Shown in pieces: positions 45,930-49,418 of a stretch of 49,418 nucleotides of DNA. Position numbers and translations under genes: made by a program. How positions within the stretch are numbered: the stretch's first letter is position 1; each line of letters starts with the position of its first letter. The notes under the pieces are model-generated. The model was not told where the DNA came from, did no database searches, and saw only the letters and a list, made by a program, of their open reading frames with translations. Source of the stretch: Bacteroidota bacterium (GTDB lineage Bacteria; Bacteroidota; Bacteroidia; Chitinophagales; Chitinophagaceae). Location: the NCBI GenBank assembly GCA_947460175.1, contig CANHGW010000019.1:1-49418 (forward strand), read 5' to 3'.

Positions 45930-47063
45930 TTATATTTTCTTCAGTTCCTTAATAATATCCTCATTCAGCTTTTCCCATGGCAGATTTTCTTTACCAAAAT
46001 GACCATAAGCGGCTGTTTGCAGATAGATTGGATTTTTCAAACCGAGTATTTCTGTGATGCCATTTGGACGCAGGTCGAACAATTTGCTGATGGCTGCCGT
46101 CATCCTGGTCTCCTCCACTTTACCTGTTCCGTGTAAATCGACAAACAAAGAGGTGGGTTCTTCCTTCCCGATGGCATAAGAAATCTGGATGGTGCAGCGT
46201 TCTGCTATGCCAGAAGCCACCACATGCTTTGCGACATAGCGGGCGGCATAGGCTGCAGAACGATCAACTTTACTTGGGTCTTTACCCGAAAATGCTCCAC
46301 CCCCATGCGGACAGCTTCCGCCATAAGTATCCACTATTATCTTTCTTCCTGTAAGTCCGGTATCTCCATGTGGTCCGCCAATGGTAAAACTTCCTGATGG
46401 ATTAATTAAAAATTCAGGTTTACTATCTTTTATGTATTCGTTAATTACAGGCAAAATAATCTGGTTTATTACTTCACGTCTGATTGTTTCCTGAGTTACA
46501 TTTGCTTTATGTTGCGTGGATACAACAACAGTATCAATTGCCACAGGAACTTCATTCTCGTATCGTACCGTTACCTGCGATTTTGCATCGGGTAATAACC
46601 ATTCCAATGTTCCATTTTTTCTTAATTCACTCTGTCTTTCCATGATCTTATGCGCAAGAATAATCGGAAGAGGCATTAATTCCTTTGTTTCATTGGTAGC
46701 ATAGCCAAACATCAATCCCTGATCACCTGCTCCTCCATCAATAACACTATGATTAATTTCAGGACTTTGCTGATGAAGAAGATTAATATAGGCAGCAGTA
46801 TTGCAATCAAATCCATATTCGGAATTGGTGTATCCAATATTACGAATTACTTCTTTAGCAATTGATACAGCATCAACCGAAGCAGTTGAAGTTATTTCAC
46901 CGGCAATAATTAATTGCCCTGTTGTGATGAGGCATTCGCATGCTACTTTTGAATTCGGATCCTGCTTAAGATAAGCATCAAGAATAGCATCTGAAATTTG
47001 ATCGGCAACTTTATCAGGGTGTCCTTCGGATACAGACTCTGATGTAAAAAGATAATGAGACAT
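45930..47063 (-). CDS. metK: S-adenosylmethionine synthase
   Basis: 377 residues. It makes S-adenosylmethionine from methionine and ATP. Motifs: [24 protein letters not shown] (ATP and Mg site), [17 protein letters not shown] (the GAGDQG signature), [39 protein letters not shown] and [23 protein letters not shown]. All catalytic residues appear intact. Length and the run [30 protein letters not shown] are closer to the proteobacterial form (about 380 residues) than to the longer form (about 415-430) that I associate with Bacteroidota. It lies in the accessory region between repeats, so transfer is likely. It could be a second copy; the rest of the genome would show this. It is followed at 5 bases by the 140-residue gene. 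Confidence 0.95.
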   Translation of the reverse strand: MSHYLFTSESVSEGHPDKVADQISDAILDAYLKQDPNSKVACECLITTGQLIIAGEITSTASVDAVSIAKEVIRNIGYTNSEYGFDCNTAAYINLLHQQSPEINHSVIDGGAGDQGLMFGYATNETKELMPLPIILAHKIMERQSELRKNGTLEWLLPDAKSQVTVRYENEVPVAIDTVVVSTQHKANVTQETIRREVINQIILPVINEYIKDSKPEFLINPSGSFTIGGPHGDTGLTGRKIIVDTYGGSCPHGGGAFSGKDPSKVDRSAAYAARYVAKHVVASGIAERCTIQISYAIGKEEPTSLFVDLHGTGKVEETRMTAAISKLFDLRPNGITEILGLKNPIYLQTAAYGHFGKENLPWEKLNEDIIKELKKI

Positions 47064-47149
47064 AGATTGACAAATTATTAGTTAAACAATAAATTTTTGT
47101 CATCCGAAAATTGAGTTGGGAAATTGCAGAGAAACTCCTAGAACGTTTT

Positions 47150-47228
47150 GGTCTGCAAAGACCCTCATCGCTTTGCCACCGTAGCGTTCTGCTCGGTTGG
47201 CACTCATAATTGAGTTCTTGATGATGGG
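47150..47228 (-). promoter_or_regulatory. Structured leader upstream of metK (possible cis-element or repeat module)
   Basis: On the minus strand a stem CCCATCATC / GATGAGGG (47220-47228 with 47162-47169, one bulge) can close over two hairpins: ACTCA / TGAGT (47202-47215) and GCCAACCGAGC / GCTACGGTGGC (47175-47201, with bulges). A further hairpin GGTCT-TTGC-AGACC (47150-47163) would compete with the closing stem. This competition is riboswitch-like. I could not match it to the SAM-I or SAM-II consensus, and the palindromes resemble the repeat modules nearby. Confidence 0.35.
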
Positions 47229-47338
47229 ATAAAGATAAAGAATAATATTTTACACTTCCAAAAATAAATTAGTTTTGTTATTAAAAAAGATTTTTAATGC
47301 CATTAAATTCAGTTCTTCAAAGCATAAAAAAAAATATA

Positions 47339-47439
47339 CGTTCTACGAAGCATATTTACTTCGAAGGTGTATCCACGCTGTTCAAGATGTTCGGCTTTGC
47401 GGCATCTCGTACTACAGATAAAATGAGTTCTCCGAACTC
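47339..47439. repeat. Repeat block R4-R3, copy 1, with hairpin
   Basis: 47339-47372 (R4, around CTACGAAGCATATTT) is repeated at 48634-48666. 47374-47429 (R3, around TTCGGCTTTGCGGCATCTCG) is repeated at 48198-48254 with a few changes. R3 ends in a perfect hairpin GAGTTC-TCC-GAACTC (47425-47439). No gene is seen in 47064-47632 apart from these elements. Confidence 0.75.
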
Positions 47440-47444
47440 ATAGT

Positions 47445-47484
47445 AGTAGCAATGTATAATCTTGAGTAGCAATGTATAATCTTG
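47445..47484. repeat. Two tandem copies of a 20-bp unit
   Basis: AGTAGCAATGTATAATCTTG occurs twice head to tail without a change, directly between R3 and the R1 copy. It looks like a recent local duplication or a slippage site. Confidence 0.85.
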
Positions 47485-47504
47485 AACATAAAAATAATAC
47501 TACA

Positions 47505-47581
47505 ACTTTACTTTTCGATTGGTTTTATCTATCTTCGTTTGGCGGCAGCAAATGTAGTTTTTTCACAGACTGACATTGGCG
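47505..47581 (+). repeat. Leader repeat R1, copy 2
   Basis: The second copy of the element in front of the 227-residue gene (43 of 44 bases identical in its first part). It ends 52 bases before the lipoprotein gene and again contains TTTA (47507-47510) and TATCTTCG (47530-47537) 19 bases apart. Confidence 0.75.
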
Positions 47582-47632
47582 AAAAGTATAAAAGACTGAC
47601 AAAAAAAAACAATATCAGCAAAATAGTATCAG

Positions 47633-48121
47633 ATGAAAGCAATAAATTTTATGACAATTTTTATTTCGACTATTTGGTTAAATAGTTGTACTACTCTTAA
47701 GCCAGTTACAAGCATAAAAAATGACACAATTAAAACTTACAAATATATTTACATTTCTCCAACAAACAGTTTAACTTCCAGTTCAGGAGCTACAATTGGA
47801 GGTCAATATTATTCGACAAGCAAAAGTGTTAATCCAAATGATGTAATTACTGGAATATTATTAAAGGAAGGATTTATTAAATTATCTGAGCTAAAACAGG
47901 AATTAAATAACGAGACCTTAATAGTAAATTATGGTGAAAGTGGTAGAAGAAATACGGGATTAGGGGGATATACAATTGAAGTAACAATACAATTCATTTC
48001 CGCAAAATCCCAGGCACAAATATGTTCATGTACTGCTGAAGGGCAAGGAGAAACAGAAGCAGATGATATTAGAAAAGCCATTACACGTTGTTTAACTGAA
48101 TTATTACCAAGGTCAAATTAA
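47633..48121 (+). CDS. Small lipoprotein, hypothetical
   Basis: 162 residues. A lipoprotein signal (MTIFISTIWLNSC) places the acylated Cys at residue 19 if the ATG at 47633 is used. A second ATG at residue 7 would also serve. The mature part has a beta-rich core (TYKYIYISPTNSLTSSSGATIGG, LIVNYGESGRRNTGLGGYTIEVTIQFIS) and a helical end (ADDIRKAITRCLTELL). It resembles small periplasmic or outer-membrane lipoproteins of Bacteroidota for which no function is known. The gene stands alone between repeat blocks, with R4, R3 and R1 in front, and R3 and R5 behind, a layout much like that of the 227-residue gene. Confidence 0.72.
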   Translation: MKAINFMTIFISTIWLNSCTTLKPVTSIKNDTIKTYKYIYISPTNSLTSSSGATIGGQYYSTSKSVNPNDVITGILLKEGFIKLSELKQELNNETLIVNYGESGRRNTGLGGYTIEVTIQFISAKSQAQICSCTAEGQGETEADDIRKAITRCLTELLPRSN

Positions 48122-48197
48122 TACATAAAGTAAATATAAAATTAGCTTATAATACCCTCTTCTGCAATTCAGAACTTTGATAGGGTGAAAATAAAAT

Positions 48198-48306
48198 CAC
48201 GCTGTGCGAGATGTTCGGCTTTGCGGCATCTCGTACTACAGATAAAAATGAGTTCCCTGTTCGGGATTTGTAATCCCGAACCACTATCGAAGGATTTGCA
48301 ATCCTT
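48198..48306. repeat. Repeat block R3-R5, copy 2, with two perfect hairpins
   Basis: R3 (48198-48254) includes arms CGAGATG and CATCTCG (48207-48233). R5 (48257-48276) lies in a perfect 9-bp hairpin, arms TTCGGGATT and AATCCCGAA with a TGT loop (48260-48280). Ten bases on stands a sister hairpin AAGGATT-TGC-AATCCTT (48290-48306) with one base different in the loop. The block follows the lipoprotein gene. Confidence 0.8.
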
Positions 48307-48445
48307 AACTTACTTCAAAAAAGGAACAGGAATTAATAGGTAGTTACTTTGAATTATTTGATTCTCATTTGCTTCAAATTAAGGGAAATTTGTCAAATTG
48401 GAGCTATGAAAAAAAGGGATTTTACAAAAATGTTTGTGCAAAAAA

Positions 48446-48476
48446 TGCGAGAAATTGCGAGAATCTCGCACTTTTT
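48446..48476 (+). terminator. Terminator-like hairpin in the 48.3-48.6 kb gap
   Basis: TGCGAGA (48446-48452) can pair with TCTCGCA (48464-48470), followed by CTTTTT. A second TGCGAGA inside the loop could pair instead. The surrounding 48307-48633 shows no gene that I can support, and this hairpin could end a transcript from the lipoprotein gene. Confidence 0.4.
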
Positions 48477-48633
48477 ATATAATTTGCCTGAAAAATTAAA
48501 TTTGTATGCTGGAAAAAGCGCCAAAATATATTAGAAAGGATGAAGATATTGCTTTGTCGGTGCGAATCCTCACTCTTCGGGATGTTCTGCCCTGCTCGCT
48601 TGAGAATCCCATAAGCAGTTTAGCTGGCGTCCC

Positions 48634-48738
48634 CGTTCTACGAAGCATATTTGCTTCGTAGCTGTATTCTGTTGCGTTCCGCAACATAAACGAAAACACC
48701 CCGCTAGCTCAAATGTATTTTAACACCAACGGCTGGCG
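48634..48738. repeat. Repeat block R4-R2, copy 2, with two perfect hairpins
   Basis: R4 (48634-48666) contains a perfect 10-bp hairpin (arm CTACGAAGCA, 4-base loop, 48638-48661). In copy 1 one arm carries a change. Next is GTTGCG-TTC-CGCAAC (48671-48685), and then R2 (48699-48738), 39 of 40 bases identical to 43525-43564. The stretch 48739-48930 shows no gene and no clear element. Confidence 0.8.
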
Positions 48739-48931
48739 TCCCGATGCTCGATTTCCTTTTATCATTTTTCAATAATTTACCTCGTTCAAAAATCTATATT
48801 TATTTTCAATTCTAAAACTACATGAAGCACAGCTTGTAAACCTGCGCTAGCCAAAACGCTTAAATCACAATCAAACTAGCTCGAGACTGCAATTATACGC
48901 AAGTGGTTTCATGACGAAAAAAGCTGAATAT

Positions 48932-48959
48932 TACGTACAAATTACTACATTTGCACGTA
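48932..48959 (+). promoter_or_regulatory. Promoter and likely operator of the toxin-antitoxin operon
   Basis: TACATTTG (48946-48953) fits the -7 consensus exactly and lies 18 bases before the antitoxin ATG. It is embedded in an 11-bp inverted repeat, TACGTACAAAT (48932-48942) and ATTTGCACGTA (48949-48959), 6 bases apart with one mismatch. CACGTAT recurs 13 bases on at 48967-48973, over the start codon. An operator overlapping the promoter fits auto-repression by the antitoxin. Confidence 0.6.
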
Positions 48960-48971
48960 TAAATAACACGT

Positions 48972-49217
48972 ATGGATACTAAACTAACATTGAAACTAGA
49001 CAATACGATCATCGAACAGGCAAAAAACTATGCGAAAGACAAGAATACTAGCCTCTCTAAATTGATTGAATCTTATCTCGGAAAACTCGTTACGCCAAAT
49101 GACACGCACGAAGTTACTCCGCTTGTAAAAAGTTTGTCAGGTGTTATTGACTTACCAAAAAATTTTGACGCTAAAAAAGAATACAAGAAACATGTATTAA
49201 ACAAATACGCAAAATAA
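48972..49217 (+). CDS. DUF6364-type antitoxin
   Basis: 81 residues. The N-terminal MDTKLTLKLDNTIIEQAKNYAKDKNTSLSKLIESYL is a ribbon-helix-helix pattern (beta strand, then two helices) and matches small antitoxins of the DUF6364 kind that pair with PIN-domain toxins. The C-terminal half (LVKSLSGVIDLPKNFDAKKEYKKHVLNKYAK) is the flexible charged part expected to wrap the toxin. The toxin start follows the stop by one base. RHH proteins of this sort bind operators in their own promoter, and a palindrome lies just upstream. Confidence 0.85.
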   Translation: MDTKLTLKLDNTIIEQAKNYAKDKNTSLSKLIESYLGKLVTPNDTHEVTPLVKSLSGVIDLPKNFDAKKEYKKHVLNKYAK

Positions 49218-49218
49218 C

Positions 49219-49418
49219 ATGACAAAAGTATTTGTTGATACAGACGTTTGCATAGACTTGCTATCAGGACGTAAACCGTTCAATAAGACAGCAGAGATTT
49301 TGTTTTCGCTAGCAGACAATAAGAAAGTCAAAATTTATGTTTCATCGTTATCCTTTTCTAACATAGATTATGTTCTCCGTTCACAATATTCTTCGACCCA
49401 TTCAAGACAACTTATCGG
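49219..49418 (+). CDS. PIN-domain toxin (VapC-like), cut by the window end
   Basis: The first 66 codons are present and the gene continues outside the window. The opening VFVDTDVCIDLLSGRKPF has the PIN-domain pattern of acidic residues, D7 as the first metal ligand with D9 and D13 near it. It is followed by a helix (NKTAEILFSLADNKKVKIYVSSLSFSNIDYVLR) typical of the fold. PIN toxins of toxin-antitoxin pairs are Mg-dependent ribonucleases that block translation. The remaining acidic residues lie beyond the edge, so activity cannot be judged. It starts one base after the antitoxin stop, so the two are translationally coupled. Confidence 0.82.
   Translation, partial: MTKVFVDTDVCIDLLSGRKPFNKTAEILFSLADNKKVKIYVSSLSFSNIDYVLRSQYSSTHSRQLI

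Noticed and set aside
47134-47233. Known SAM riboswitch (SAM-I or SAM-II) upstream of metK
   Set aside because: The conserved core segments of these classes could not be found. It is kept only as an unassigned structured leader.
47482-47685. 67-codon frame with TTG start across the R1 repeat
   Set aside because: It runs through the repeated non-coding element and overlaps the better-supported lipoprotein gene. The only start is TTG, and the part over R1 is not kept in frame in the other R1 copy.
48349-48534. 61-codon frame between repeat blocks
   Set aside because: It contains a terminator-like palindrome, has no recognisable domain and sits in a repeat-rich non-coding stretch. It is too weak to call.
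48496-48699. 67-codon minus-strand frame over the R4 hairpins
   Set aside because: Most of it is repeat R4 and perfect hairpins, and the composition is not that of a protein.
42525-48760. Standard integron with attC sites
   Set aside because: No integrase gene is in the window and no convincing RYYYAAC/GTTRRRY pairs flank the genes. The cassette-like layout is reported without this name.

Overview
The window looks like a chromosomal segment of a low-GC Bacteroidota, probably a Chitinophagales/Sphingobacteriales-like lineage. This is judged from gene content, not from a marker-gene search. The evidence is type IX secretion (T9SS) cargo with type A and type B C-terminal domains, a PorV/PorQ-type barrel, a SprB-repeat adhesin, a TonB-dependent receptor with a carboxypeptidase-like regulatory domain, ribonuclease Y, and several close matches to the Bacteroidota -7 promoter element TAnnTTTG. 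No rRNA, tRNA or CRISPR array was seen.

Layout. 1-5.2 kb: tail of a zinc-ribbon protein, a terminator, a secreted TPR protein, recN and a double-ATPase ABC protein. 5.2-18 kb (minus strand): a ~3,090-residue adhesin with about 32 SprB-type repeats, a CBM9-like/DUF5916 outer-membrane protein and a small barrel. 18-19.9 kb: lemA and two TPM-domain genes. 20-24.4 kb: a flippase-like membrane protein, ruvC with a two-component pair, and HIT plus greA. 24.4-33.5 kb: a minus-strand operon of TonB-dependent receptor, 1330-residue T9SS cargo and PorV-like barrel. 33.6-37.3 kb: rny, murI, pdxA. 37.3-40.7 kb: an operon with overlapping genes for an ECF sigma factor, a predicted anti-sigma protein reaching from inner to outer membrane, and a PKD lipoprotein. 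40.9-42.4 kb: an ALDH7-type aldehyde dehydrogenase.

From 42.5 kb to the right end the character changes. This is an accessory region of orphan genes, gene remnants with frameshifts, a metK that looks unlike the usual Bacteroidota type, and a toxin-antitoxin pair. Between these lie short repeats and perfect small palindromes, several present twice and placed around orphan genes in a cassette-like way.

Two regions most deserve follow-up. One is the sigma/dual-membrane anti-sigma/lipoprotein operon, a likely envelope-sensing circuit related to systems I recall from Bacteroides. The other is the modular repeat region at 42.5-48.8 kb, which I cannot assign to a named element. The adhesin also shows a four-unit higher-order repeat.
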